A stretch of DNA of 19,788 bases from positions 1 to 19,788 of the forward strand of contig JABSQE010000010.1 of NCBI GenBank assembly GCA_013214245.1, given 5' to 3'. Of the stretch, positions 8,364-17,078 are shown in pieces (positions within the stretch are counted from its first letter, which is position 1; each line of letters begins with the position of its first letter). The notes under the pieces were generated by a model. That model ran no database searches and was not told where the DNA came from. It worked only from the letters and a program-made list of their open reading frames with translations. Origin of the DNA: Hyphomicrobiaceae bacterium. GTDB taxonomy: Bacteria > Pseudomonadota > Alphaproteobacteria > Rhizobiales > Hyphomicrobiaceae. The position numbers and the translations under genes were made by a program.

Positions 8364-9572
8364 ATGGAACATCTGGATCACACAGTTATTGTAGGTGGTG
8401 GAATTGCGGGATTGACCTTAGCAATCACACTTGCCCACTGTGGTCTTCGGTCAACAGTCTTAGAAACGCAACAAGCACCCAAAGAAGAAGGAGCTGGCAT
8501 TCAGCTTGGACCTAATGCTACCAGAATTCTTCGAGAACTAAGTATCCTAGATACTTTAAACACTAGTGCAATAACTCCTGAGTCCATTATTGTAGCTGAT
8601 GCAAGATCAAATCATACTATATCTAGATTACCTCTTGGTAGTTGGATGGTTCGGCGTTATGGAGCTCCGTACATCGTAGCTCACCGTGCAGATCTCCAAT
8701 CTGCACTTCTGCAGCATGCTAAAGCACATGCAAAAATAGACTTGAGATTTGGCAGTAAATTAAGAAGTATAAATCATGAGCAAGAACATTCAGAGTCGCA
8801 AGACAGTACTTTAAAATTTATTCTTAACGACGGTCACATTGTTTCCACACCCATAATGGTTGGAGCCGACGGCATTTGGTCGACAGTACGCAGTGCTTTC
8901 AAAATTAACTCGTCAAAATTTACTTATTCAGGAATGACCGCAGCGCGTGCAGTTATTAATTTTAACAATTTACCTAAGAAATTACAGCATTGCGTAACGC
9001 ATGTCTGGCTTGCTCCAGATGCGCACATCGTAATGTACCCAATTCGCAGAAACTTAGATGTTGCGCTTGTTGTAGTCACACCAGCTCCCCAACCTGAACA
9101 AGGATGGGGAATAGATATTGATAAAAAAGAAATACTCACAACTTTTAAGTCGATTCATCACGATGTCTCAGCTGTGTTACAGCAAACAAAACACTGGAAA
9201 CAATGGGCTCTTTTTGACCCAGAACCTCTACCCTCCTGGTCAGAAAAACAAATGGTTCTAATAGGCGATGCTGCCCATCCTATATTACCGTTTATGGCTC
9301 AGGGCGGTGCAATGGCTATTGAAGATGGCTATGTCCTAGGGCACTTGATCTCAGAAATAGGACTCAATACCTCTAAGATTTTTTCAACTTTTGAGACAAT
9401 ACGTCGAGATCGAGTCACACGCATGCAAGATGTATCTCGCAAAAATGGTAATATATACCATCTTGGTGATTTAATGGCTAAGAGTCGTAACATGGTATTG
9501 AGATTAATCCCACCTAGCCTTCTTATGCAACAATACAGTTGGATATACAATTGGCGTTATTATCCTAATTAA
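8364..9572 (+). CDS. FAD-dependent aromatic-type monooxygenase
   Basis: Class A flavoprotein hydroxylase of the salicylate/p-hydroxybenzoate type, which uses NAD(P)H and O2 to hydroxylate an aromatic or similar ring. From ATG 8364 it is 402 residues. The N-terminal dinucleotide fold is GGGIAG (11-16), the FAD/NAD(P)H DG motif is VGADGIWSTVR (167-177), and the second FAD motif is GDAAHPILPF (301-310). All three are intact. A TTG at 8325 in the same frame would add 13 residues and overlap the zinc-finger gene by 17 nt; ATG 8364 puts the Rossmann strand at the normal distance from the start, so I chose it, though neither has a strong Shine-Dalgarno sequence. The substrate is unknown. A ubiquinone-pathway role is an alternative because UbiH/UbiF-type enzymes share the fold, but the overall pattern is closer to salicylate-hydroxylase-like proteins. 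Confidence 0.9.
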   Translation: MEHLDHTVIVGGGIAGLTLAITLAHCGLRSTVLETQQAPKEEGAGIQLGPNATRILRELSILDTLNTSAITPESIIVADARSNHTISRLPLGSWMVRRYGAPYIVAHRADLQSALLQHAKAHAKIDLRFGSKLRSINHEQEHSESQDSTLKFILNDGHIVSTPIMVGADGIWSTVRSAFKINSSKFTYSGMTAARAVINFNNLPKKLQHCVTHVWLAPDAHIVMYPIRRNLDVALVVVTPAPQPEQGWGIDIDKKEILTTFKSIHHDVSAVLQQTKHWKQWALFDPEPLPSWSEKQMVLIGDAAHPILPFMAQGGAMAIEDGYVLGHLISEIGLNTSKIFSTFETIRRDRVTRMQDVSRKNGNIYHLGDLMAKSRNMVLRLIPPSLLMQQYSWIYNWRYYPN

Positions 9573-9606
9573 ATTTCACAACACATGAGTCTTCGGCTAA
9601 ATATGA

Positions 9607-10314
9607 CTATCTGCGTCCTAGATCAACTATACCAAAAAGTAGAAATCCTGCTAAAAATCCACCGAGATGTGCTTCCCAGGCTATACCACTATTACCAAGT
9701 AAATTAGGATCCACTAAAGCTAAAAAAAAGTTCATCAAGATCCAAAAACAAGTAGCTAACATTGTTTTGCGATGTTGCATTACGCTGATTAATGGCAACC
9801 GCGGAATTGCTTGAGGGTAACGCTGTAATGTCTTGAGGCCTCCCTGCTGGAAAGCAACAAATATTATACGAAAACTAGCTCCCATTAACCCAGACACCGC
9901 TCCTGACATACCGACAACTACTGCTTTTACGAAGCCATTTACTGATATGTAAGCCAACCCACCAAATACAGTACAGATAATAAATAGAAAACTAAAGCCT
10001 AATGTACTTGTTCTTCGTGCGATTAGAGAGCCGAAGACCATCAACCAGGCGTTATTGGTTAGTAAATGCATCCAGTCGGCATGTAGCAATGCGTGTGTAG
10101 CCAGAGATGTAAGGCCTATAAAAACACCTCCGGAAATATCGTTTGCGTTTGGTCCAATCCGATAAGGGTAAAGTGATAAATAGTTTACAAGAAATTGATC
10201 TACAAACGGACCGCCCACAGCACGTAATGAATGGATTAGAGATACTACTAGAATTACTGCGACGACAATGCCAGGCGCATTAAAAATTTTTTCACGTCCA
10301 GTAGTAGTATTCAT
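9607..10314 (-). CDS. rhomboid-family intramembrane serine protease
   Basis: Integral membrane protease that cuts substrate TM helices within the bilayer; 235 residues with about six TM segments. The catalytic Ser137 is in GMSGA (135-139) and the catalytic His216 is in AHLGGF (215-220). The conserved HxxWxHLLTNN region (78-88) supplies the His and Asn of the oxyanion site. All catalytic residues are present, so it should be active. The start ATG has an AAGGAAGGA Shine-Dalgarno sequence at about 12 nt, slightly far. It converges on the FAD monooxygenase with a 34-bp gap that holds no terminator hairpin, so the two transcripts may overlap. Bacterial substrates of such proteins are mostly unknown. 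Confidence 0.93.
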   Translation of the reverse strand: MNTTTGREKIFNAPGIVVAVILVVSLIHSLRAVGGPFVDQFLVNYLSLYPYRIGPNANDISGGVFIGLTSLATHALLHADWMHLLTNNAWLMVFGSLIARRTSTLGFSFLFIICTVFGGLAYISVNGFVKAVVVGMSGAVSGLMGASFRIIFVAFQQGGLKTLQRYPQAIPRLPLISVMQHRKTMLATCFWILMNFFLALVDPNLLGNSGIAWEAHLGGFLAGFLLFGIVDLGRR

Positions 10315-11103
10315 GAGAGGCGATAATCCTTCCTTAAATTTATTCGAAACCTAGTTTTAGTAAACTATAAATGTTTTACTTCCTTTATAAGGCCTAATGT
10401 CACGAAAATTAGTATCAACGGTGCACTATGTACGAATTAAAAACGACTGTGACTCTGTCTTTTCCGTTTCAAAACTATGCAAAATAAGACTTTCCCACAT
10501 GAGTATTGGCTACACAATTACGGTGGAGTTTTCACGTTACGCTTCTATAAAACGATTTATAACTCAATGGGAGGAGAATTGCTAATTGATGTATTTAGCA
10601 CTTAATAATCAAACTTCAAAAAAGATAATCCGTACTGCGTAATACTATGAAATTAAATACTAACAAATAAAATGTCTATAGTTAATGCTACCTAACAACT
10701 ATCTTGTAAGTTCACATCTCATTAGATTGGTAATTAGATGTTATAAATAATCTGAAGTCCTGGTAAGTATAATTCACCTAAGTTACATATTACTTCTATG
10801 AAGATTGCATATTCGCAAAAATTCCTAGCTCAATTTTTTGCTGATGGAGCTCATGAATGCTTGTGTCTAAATTCGTCTTTGAATTATTAGAAATCTAATA
10901 CTAATGCTAAATTTACTAACCAAGACTTTCTTAAAAGAAATATACAAAAATTTTTGTATAATGAAAAAGTTAAAAAGTAATGTTAAATAGTGTAGAAGCA
11001 AGCAGCCTATAGGGAGGCTAAATCATTGCCGCTATTCTCAAACTTTAAAAAAGGTTAAATAATAGGTTCAAAGAAAGAATATTAAGTTCCATACATATCT
11101 AAT
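10315..11103. other. AT-rich gap between rhomboid gene and tRNA-Gly
   Basis: No supportable gene. A 62-codon ORF at 10397-10585 lacks coding character. It contains a 20-bp palindrome at 10941-10960 and, 50 nt further, a small GC-richer patch (about 11000-11032) with an AGCCT/AGGCT hairpin. This could be a short unannotated RNA, but no -35 box is seen. Confidence 0.5.
10941..10960. repeat. 20-bp perfect palindrome touching a TATAAT box
   Basis: TATACAAAAATTTTTGTATA is perfectly self-complementary over 20 bp and its right end overlaps a consensus TATAAT at 10957-10962. It could be an operator or the hairpin of a terminator; no gene follows closely on either strand. Confidence 0.65.
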
Positions 11104-11177
11104 TGGAGCGGGTGATGGGAATCGAACCCACGTCTTCAGCTTGGAAGGCTGTGGCTCTACCATTGAGCTACACCCGC
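11104..11177 (-). tRNA. tRNA-Gly(TCC)
   Basis: Complete cloverleaf of 74 nt including a genome-encoded 3' CCA (11104-11106). The acceptor stem is GCGGGTG/CACCCGC, the discriminator base is U, the D-arm is GCTC/GAGC, the anticodon loop is CTTCCAA with anticodon TCC (reads GGA/GGG), and the T-loop is TTCGATT. One oddity: the first anticodon-stem pair (27-43) is an A·A mismatch, and the T-stem closes with G·U at 49-65. A -35/-10 candidate lies just upstream. Confidence 0.97.
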
Positions 11178-11559
11178 GAAATCACAAAAATATTTTATTA
11201 CTTGATATTACTACCACAAAAGTAAATTAAAGACCATTAAAATTTACATTACCCCTATAAAACCTTCTTGGTTTGTCGAGTGTAATTACAAAACAACCTT
11301 TGCTTCGCCCTACTTATGAAAAATGGATTTGTTTTCACGCCAGTCTAACACAAAATGCCTATTAACATTGTGTCCAGAAGATCCAAGAGATTCGTGAATA
11401 TGTGTATAATTGACTAACTTAGGCTGCAAAGAGGTAAGACATAAATCGCTTGCAAGCATAAAAAGAAAAACCATCGAGCTTTTTTTTTCAACAGTATTTA
11501 TTTCATCCATTATTGACGATGTTACTCTTCACCATCAATTTACACTCAAATCTGTAAAG
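11178..11559. other. gap between tRNA-Gly and tyrC
   Basis: Apart from the tRNA promoter I see no gene. A minus-strand ORF at 11310-11510 starts 49 nt after tyrC but has no good Shine-Dalgarno sequence and no recognisable motif. No tyrC terminator hairpin was found. Confidence 0.5.
11192..11219 (-). promoter_or_regulatory. putative tRNA-Gly promoter
   Basis: On the minus strand, TTGTGG (11219-11214), a 16-nt spacer and TAAAAT (11197-11192). Transcription would start about 7 nt before the mature 5' end, leaving a short leader for RNase P. It has the same spacer length as the pnp, rpsO and rnpB candidates. Confidence 0.5.
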
Positions 11560-12483
11560 CTAGCTTTGATGAGAACTACGACCAAAATCTGCTACGTCAG
11601 CATCTTGTCCAGCAGCAATGATGCCCTGGCGAATTTTTCGAGATTTATTAAAAATCTGAAACATTCTATCTCCGTCTCCATAACGGATTGCACGTTGAAG
11701 ATCAGTCAAATCCTCCGTAAAGCGACCTAGCATTTCTAAAACAGCCTCTTTATTCTTAAGAAAAATATCACGCCACATTGTTGGATCGGACGCGGCAATT
11801 CGCGTAAAGTCTCGAAAACCGCCAGCGGAATATTTAATAACTTCGGCGTTACTTATTCGTTCAAGATGATCTGCTGTTGTAACAATATTATAAGCTATAA
11901 GGTGAGGTAGATGCGACGTAATTGCGAGAACCAAGTCGTGATGAGCAGCAGACATTACTTGAACATTAGAGCCAAGAAGCTGCCAAAAAGCTGTGACGCT
12001 AGCAACAGCAGCAGATTCTGTAGCGTCTGTTGGTGTCAGAATACACCATTTCCCATCGAACAAAGCTGCAAAACCAGATTCCGGGCCAGAACGTTCTGTA
12101 CCAGCTATTGGATGGGCAGGCACAAAATGAATCCCCTCCGGAAGCTGCGGCATTACATCCATAACAACTGACGATTTAACCGATCCGACATCGCTAACGA
12201 TAGCTCCCACCTTGAGCCTACTAGATATTGATTTTGCAACACTTCTAAAGCAACCAACCGGTACACATAAAATTACTAGGTCTGCATCCTCCACTGCATC
12301 CGCTGGGTGTTCGTGAACAGTATCTACTAATCCCAGGCTAAGTGCCGTCGCACGCGTTGTTGTGTTATGATCTGCACCCGATATCATTCGCACGCAGTTG
12401 CTTTTACGAGCCGCAAGGCTAATGGAAGAGCCAAGCAGACCGAGACCAATCAACGCAAGTTTTTCGAATTGTTTAATGCTCAT
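11560..12483 (-). CDS. tyrC: prephenate/arogenate dehydrogenase
   Basis: NAD(P)-dependent dehydrogenase of tyrosine synthesis (TyrA/TyrC family) that oxidatively decarboxylates prephenate or arogenate. The 307-residue product is of normal length for the monofunctional enzyme. The N-terminal Rossmann motif is GLGLLGSS (13-20), followed by DADLVILCVP (66-75). The catalytic region carries HPIAGTERSG (124-133), and the C-terminal helical domain carries HHDLVLAITSHLPHL (181-195). It follows hisC by 8 nt on the same strand, a common alphaproteobacterial pair, which supports transcriptional coupling. There is little Shine-Dalgarno sequence before the ATG, as expected for a gene read by coupling. Whether prephenate or arogenate is preferred cannot be read from sequence, so the symbol could equally be tyrA. 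Confidence 0.93.
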   Translation of the reverse strand: MSIKQFEKLALIGLGLLGSSISLAARKSNCVRMISGADHNTTTRATALSLGLVDTVHEHPADAVEDADLVILCVPVGCFRSVAKSISSRLKVGAIVSDVGSVKSSVVMDVMPQLPEGIHFVPAHPIAGTERSGPESGFAALFDGKWCILTPTDATESAAVASVTAFWQLLGSNVQVMSAAHHDLVLAITSHLPHLIAYNIVTTADHLERISNAEVIKYSAGGFRDFTRIAASDPTMWRDIFLKNKEAVLEMLGRFTEDLTDLQRAIRYGDGDRMFQIFNKSRKIRQGIIAAGQDADVADFGRSSHQS

Positions 12484-12491
12484 CGCAATAA

Positions 12492-13607
12492 TTATTTACC
12501 ATTACTAGATGTAAATCTTGAAAGAGTTTCAATCAGGAGCCTGTTTTCTTTCTCCGTTCCGATGGTTATCCTTAGCGAGCCAGCTAAACCATAACCCTCC
12601 GCTCTACGGCAAATAATTCCATTAGCCTTAAGAAACGCGTCAACTTTCACCGCGCTATTACTGCTTTCTGAGAAATGAATAAGGACAAAATTTCCAACGC
12701 TATTTGTTACCTCTATGCCAAGCTTACTAATTTCATTCGTTAGCCATACCAGCCAAGTATCGTTATGCTGCCTTGCGCGCTCGAGATGCTCAAAATCAGC
12801 AATTGCAGCGGAGCCTGCTGCTATTGCTGGAGCGCTAACATTGAACGGTCCTCGCACCCTATTAAGCACATCGGCGATTTCAGCAGAACAATAGGCCCAG
12901 CCAAGACGTAATGCTGCTAAGCCATATATTTTTGAGAACGTCCGTGTCATTACCGTATTAGATGTTGTCGCAGCCAATTGTATTCCAGCTTCGTAATCAT
13001 TACGGTGAACATATTCGGCATAAGCAGCATCAAGAACCAGCAGAACATCTTCAGGCAAAGACTGGCGCAGCTTACAAACATCTTCAATAGATACGAATGT
13101 GCCTGTCGGATTATTTGGATTAGCTAGAAATACAACTTTGGTACGGTTTGTGACACAAGCAAGTATGTTTTCAATACTTGCTGTAAAGTAACTCTCCTTA
13201 GCAGCTACTGGCGTTGCACCTGCAGCTAGTATCACGATCTTATATAAAAGAAATCCATGTTCGGTATAAATCGCTTCGTCATTTTCACTCAAATATGACT
13301 GGGCAATTAGGCTAAGAATTTCATCTGAACCTGCACCGCATACCACACGAGAAGGATTAAGACCATGCACATCTGCAATTGCTCTCTTTAGAATTTGGCA
13401 AGAACCATCTGGATATCTTCCGAGATTTTCAGAGGATGAAACAAATGCTGCTTTTGCCTTAGGGCTTGGACCTAGGGGTGTTTCATTCGCAGATAAAACG
13501 ATGGGAGCGTCGAAAGATTCTAAATAATGGCTGCCTGGCACATAGGCCTTGATATCTAAGATACTCTGCTTCGGTTTCGGCCTTGGATCTAGAAAAACTT
13601 TGGTCAT
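12492..13607 (-). CDS. hisC: histidinol-phosphate/aromatic aminotransferase
   Basis: PLP-dependent class II-like aminotransferase of 371 residues, the normal HisC length. Visible are the N-terminal ANETPLGPSP substrate loop (40-49), ANPNNPTG (162-169) with Asn165, LDAAYAEY (192-199) with the PLP-ring Asp193 and Tyr196, the PLP-binding Lys226 in TRTFSKIYGLA, and Arg234 in LRLGWAY. Everything needed for catalysis is present. It is the first gene of a two-gene operon with tyrC, so it may serve aromatic amino-acid synthesis (phenylpyruvate or 4-hydroxyphenylpyruvate) as well as, or in place of, histidine synthesis; HisC enzymes are known to accept both kinds of substrate. A weak promoter candidate (TTGTCG, 16 nt, TACATA) lies at 13678-13705 on the minus strand. 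The Shine-Dalgarno sequence is poor. Confidence 0.93.
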   Translation of the reverse strand: MTKVFLDPRPKPKQSILDIKAYVPGSHYLESFDAPIVLSANETPLGPSPKAKAAFVSSSENLGRYPDGSCQILKRAIADVHGLNPSRVVCGAGSDEILSLIAQSYLSENDEAIYTEHGFLLYKIVILAAGATPVAAKESYFTASIENILACVTNRTKVVFLANPNNPTGTFVSIEDVCKLRQSLPEDVLLVLDAAYAEYVHRNDYEAGIQLAATTSNTVMTRTFSKIYGLAALRLGWAYCSAEIADVLNRVRGPFNVSAPAIAAGSAAIADFEHLERARQHNDTWLVWLTNEISKLGIEVTNSVGNFVLIHFSESSNSAVKVDAFLKANGIICRRAEGYGLAGSLRITIGTEKENRLLIETLSRFTSSNGK

Positions 13608-14632
13608 AATATGCTGCTCTTACTGTTAAGATTGGATCTAGTTGCCTCCAACCTTAATTCACTACATACCACCTGATTATGTATCATGTCTATCGGGTCC
13701 GACAAAAAGACTCTTAATAAAGAAGTTAATTTTTCAATAATTACAAGCAAGGCATCCAAAAGCAGCGATCAAAACTTTTTCAGCACTCTCGCCCCCAAAA
13801 CTAAACTTTACAGTGCGTTTACATGGCTTCTTGAGGGCTTTATTTAAATTACTAGTGTCAACAAAGAAGAATAACATTAAGGAACCAGAGCTAGCGACCA
13901 TGTAAAAAGTATACATAATCCAGTAATGTAAATCGAACTTATTTTTTAATCATCTGCAAGTACAAAAAAAGTCTAATTTACAATCTGAAGACTTCTGACA
14001 AAGCATAATGAAAATATTATGAGGGAAATAATAGCGAAGCAGCAATTTTATTTTAAATTGCATATAAAATTTTATTTACGATCATTCGTAACACTAAATT
14101 TAGGATTCCAATTTGGAATTGTCGCGAGCTTGTAACTGTGCAATCTAGTGTGCAAAAGATTTTTAGCTCTAAATTATCTGACTAAGAGATATATACGATA
14201 ATTTCATGACTGCAATGTACCCTTCGAGTAATTCGAGATTGCCCTAACCTTGAAACATCGGCCCTAACTATAAATGTTATGACCACCAATACGATTTATA
14301 AAACATAAATATACCCATAACAGCAATTAGAATGTAAATAAAAGTATATGGAACCTCATTCTGAACTAAACTATTGCCGGGACATTATCCCGGCAATAGT
14401 GCAAAACTAATTGCGATCATGCTGTACAAAAGATATCTAATGGACTAAGGAATATTATTTTAATAAACAGCAACATAATTTTATCTATACATTTCATTGC
14501 TCTTATTTTAAGAGTGCGACACATAATCCTAAATACAATTCTTTCAAGATAGCAAATCTAACAATGCTCTATCAATAATCATAACATTATCTATAAATGA
14601 TACATCTATTGCGATTAGCTGCAACTTGTTCA
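13608..14632. other. 1-kb AT-rich gap between pnp and hisC
   Basis: No supportable gene. A minus-strand 60-codon ORF at 13734-13916 has a Lys/Cys-rich C-terminal half but a weak Shine-Dalgarno sequence and no known motif. The near-pnp part contains the strong hairpin listed at 14370-14400, and the near-hisC part a possible hisC promoter. Confidence 0.55.
14370..14400 (-). terminator. strong hairpin, probable pnp terminator
   Basis: Perfect 13-bp stem (ACTATTGCCGGGA / TCCCGGCAATAGT) with a 5-nt loop, GC-rich in otherwise AT-rich DNA. It lies 232 nt beyond the pnp stop codon on the minus strand and is followed there by a short interrupted T-stretch (TTAGTT). The weak T-tract and the distance leave the possibility that it is an RNA 3'-stabilising structure instead. 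Confidence 0.6.
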
Positions 14633-16810
14633 TTAGCGTCGACGAGGACTGTTACGACGTTCACGGCCATTACTACCTTGATCATTTTGAAGGCTATCAT
14701 CACGAGATAATTCTTGTCCTGTTTTCTGATCTACCGCTTTAATTGACAAACGCACTTTGCCACGATCCTCGATCGCTAACAGCTTGACATAAACTTCTTG
14801 GCCTTCTCGAACGACTTCACTTGGATGATTCGGACGACCTTCATTAGTCAGCTGAGAAACGTGTACTAATCCGTCTTTGGGTCCGAAGAAATTCACAAAC
14901 GCACCAAAATCCATCAACTTAACAACCTTACCCTTGTAAATTGATCCTACTTCAGGTTCACATATAATCTCATTGATACGTTTTAATGCTGCATCGATTA
15001 CTTCGCGATTAGTGCCGGCGATTTTAACGGTACCATCGTCTTCGATGTCAATCTTTGCGCCGCTCTCTTCGACAATTGATCGTATTACAGAACCTCCAGA
15101 TCCAATCACCTCACGTATTTTGTCAGTTGGGATATTAATCGTCTCAATGCGTGGAGCATGATCTCCAATCTCATCTCGAGAAGTCTCAAGAGCTTTGGCC
15201 ATTTCATCTAAAATGTGCAGCCGACCCAACCTTGCTTGATCTAAAGCAATCCTCATAATTTCACAAGTGATACCTGTAATCTTTATATCCATTTGCAAGG
15301 ATGTGATACCCTTTATGGTACCAGCTACTTTAAAATCCATATCACCCAGATGATCTTCATCTCCGAGGATATCAGATAGAACAACAAAACTCTCTCCCTC
15401 TTTAATCAAACCCATAGCTATCCCGGCTACGGGACGCTTAAGCGGGATACCTGCATCCATCATTGCCAGAGATGCACCGCACACACTGGCCATAGAGGAC
15501 GAGCCATTAGACTCATTAATTTCCGAGACCACTCTAACTGTATATGGAAAGTCCTCTACATTTGGAAACAACGGATTCATAGCACGCCAAGCAAGTTTAC
15601 CGTGACCAATTTCACGGCGACCAGGCGAGCCAACCCGACCCGTTTCGCCTACAGAATATGGTGGAAAATTATAGTGAAGCATAAAACGTTCTCTATGAGT
15701 GCCATCCAAGCCGTCAACAAATTGCTCATCGTCACCAGTTCCTAGTGTGGCAACAACTAACGCCTGAGTTTCACCGCGCGTAAATAATGCAGAACCATGC
15801 GCACGTGGCAAAACATTCACCTCAGAGAGAATGGGGCGGACAGTTGTCAAATCGCGACCATCTATACGCTTGCGGTTTTTAAGGATATCACCTCGAACCA
15901 CCTCTGATTCCAGCTCTTTAAAAACTTCATTAAGCAGTACGATATCCGAACAGCCATCTTCATCTGGCATCAATTTCTCAAAAACTCCAGCCTTCACAAC
16001 ACTAACTTTATCTTGGCGCATTTGTTTTTCTGGTATTGAGAAGGCCTTTCTTAGTTCAGCTTCTGCCAGATCCCTTACCTTGCAAACATATTTGCTTTTA
16101 TCAGGCAACTCAATATTCCAAGGTTCTTTAGCTGCTGTTTCCGCTAGTTTAATGATGCAATCTATCACTGGTTGAAAATGCTTGTAACCGAACATAACGG
16201 CATCTAGCATTTCTACTTCAGACAGCTCGTTTGCCTCTGATTCCACCATCATAACCGCATCTTGAGTACCAGCGACTACTAGATCTAAGTCAGTTGACGC
16301 CATTTCATCAACCAATGGATTCAGAATGAATTCTCCATCAATTTTTCCGACCCTAGCAGCTCCTATCGGACCCAAAAACGGCAAACCAGACAACGTTAGT
16401 GCAGCGCTAGAAGCAACCATTGATAATATATCAGGATCATTTTCATTGTCGTAGGATAGAACGCTAATTATAACTTGCGTCTCGTTTTTAAAACCTTCTA
16501 CGAACAACGGCCTTAAAGGACGATCAATTAAACGAGATGTCAAAGTTTCTCTTTCAGTTGGACGTCCTTCACGCTTAAAAAAACCACCTGGGATTTTTCC
16601 GGCAGCGTAAGCTTTTTCCTGATAATTCACAGTCAATGGAAAAAAATCAGCATCTGGATTTACACTTTTAGCAGCTACAACTGTTGCCAGCACGCTGGTT
16701 TCACCGTACTGCGCAAGTACAGCGGCATCTGCCTGACGAGCCATGCGACCGATCTCAAGCTTAAGTGTGCGACCGCCCCATTCAATTTCTACACGATGGA
16801 TGTCAAACAT
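14633..16810 (-). CDS. pnp: polynucleotide phosphorylase
   Basis: Trimeric 3'-5' exoribonuclease that phosphorolyses RNA to nucleoside diphosphates and takes part in mRNA decay and small-RNA turnover. The 725-residue product has the full domain set: first RNase PH domain (about 1-140), the helical domain, the second RNase PH domain (about 315-545) with the catalytic Asp484 and Asp490 in LGDEDHLGDMDFKVAG, a KH domain (about 556-615) with IGSGG at 569-573, and an S1 domain (about 623-693). It ends in a short Arg-rich tail rather than a long extension. It lies 268 bp after rpsO, the classic order, but a terminator and a separate promoter sit in the gap. The start ATG is fixed by the standard MFDIHRVEIEWGG N-terminus; the Shine-Dalgarno sequence is weak (GAAAG). 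Confidence 0.98.
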   Translation of the reverse strand: MFDIHRVEIEWGGRTLKLEIGRMARQADAAVLAQYGETSVLATVVAAKSVNPDADFFPLTVNYQEKAYAAGKIPGGFFKREGRPTERETLTSRLIDRPLRPLFVEGFKNETQVIISVLSYDNENDPDILSMVASSAALTLSGLPFLGPIGAARVGKIDGEFILNPLVDEMASTDLDLVVAGTQDAVMMVESEANELSEVEMLDAVMFGYKHFQPVIDCIIKLAETAAKEPWNIELPDKSKYVCKVRDLAEAELRKAFSIPEKQMRQDKVSVVKAGVFEKLMPDEDGCSDIVLLNEVFKELESEVVRGDILKNRKRIDGRDLTTVRPILSEVNVLPRAHGSALFTRGETQALVVATLGTGDDEQFVDGLDGTHRERFMLHYNFPPYSVGETGRVGSPGRREIGHGKLAWRAMNPLFPNVEDFPYTVRVVSEINESNGSSSMASVCGASLAMMDAGIPLKRPVAGIAMGLIKEGESFVVLSDILGDEDHLGDMDFKVAGTIKGITSLQMDIKITGITCEIMRIALDQARLGRLHILDEMAKALETSRDEIGDHAPRIETINIPTDKIREVIGSGGSVIRSIVEESGAKIDIEDDGTVKIAGTNREVIDAALKRINEIICEPEVGSIYKGKVVKLMDFGAFVNFFGPKDGLVHVSQLTNEGRPNHPSEVVREGQEVYVKLLAIEDRGKVRLSIKAVDQKTGQELSRDDSLQNDQGSNGRERRNSPRRR

Positions 16811-16929
16811 AATGTTCTTTCGTTTGTGTTTATTAGTTAGCCTTCATCCCAAGGACAAGACATTTGCACGTAATATATCTTGTAAATCTGCACGTCTTTT
16901 TATTCTGAACCTGTAAACCGCAGCTTGCT

Positions 16930-16957
16930 ATTCTAGAGATAAACAAAGCCTCGTCAA
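16930..16957 (-). promoter_or_regulatory. putative pnp promoter
   Basis: On the minus strand, TTGACG (16957-16952), a 16-nt spacer and TAGAAT (16935-16930), close to the sigma-70 consensus. It begins 25 bp after the rpsO terminator T-run and predicts a pnp leader of about 113 nt. That leader holds a possible ACAAGA/TCTTGT stem, where RNase III/PNPase autocontrol could act as it does in E. coli (inference). Confidence 0.6.
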
Positions 16958-16981
16958 TTTCATTAAATCAAGCCCAAATAC

Positions 16982-17017
16982 AAAAACACAGCGTCAACCT
17001 TTTAGGTCGACACTGTG
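16982..17017 (-). terminator. Rho-independent terminator after rpsO
   Basis: On the minus strand, a 13-bp stem with two G-U pairs (17017-17005 with 16999-16987) and a 5-nt loop, followed at once by TTTTT. It starts 61 nt after the rpsO stop codon. This is the clearest intrinsic terminator in the window. Confidence 0.88.
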
Positions 17018-17078
17018 CGCGTGTAATGCATTTGCAACAGGCTAAAATCTTAAAATTCAGACATGTTGGCTCAACGCA

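Noticed and set aside
10397..10585. 62-codon plus-strand ORF
   Set aside because: The AAGG stretch is only 4 nt from the ATG, there is no motif, and the composition equals the surrounding gap.
11310..11510. 66-codon minus-strand ORF after tyrC
   Set aside because: Right strand and spacing for an operon member, but no good Shine-Dalgarno sequence and no recognisable family; kept only as a note.
13734..13916. 60-codon minus-strand ORF with a Lys/Cys-rich C-terminal half
   Set aside because: Weak Shine-Dalgarno sequence, no family resemblance, isolated in a gap; could be a relic but not supportable.
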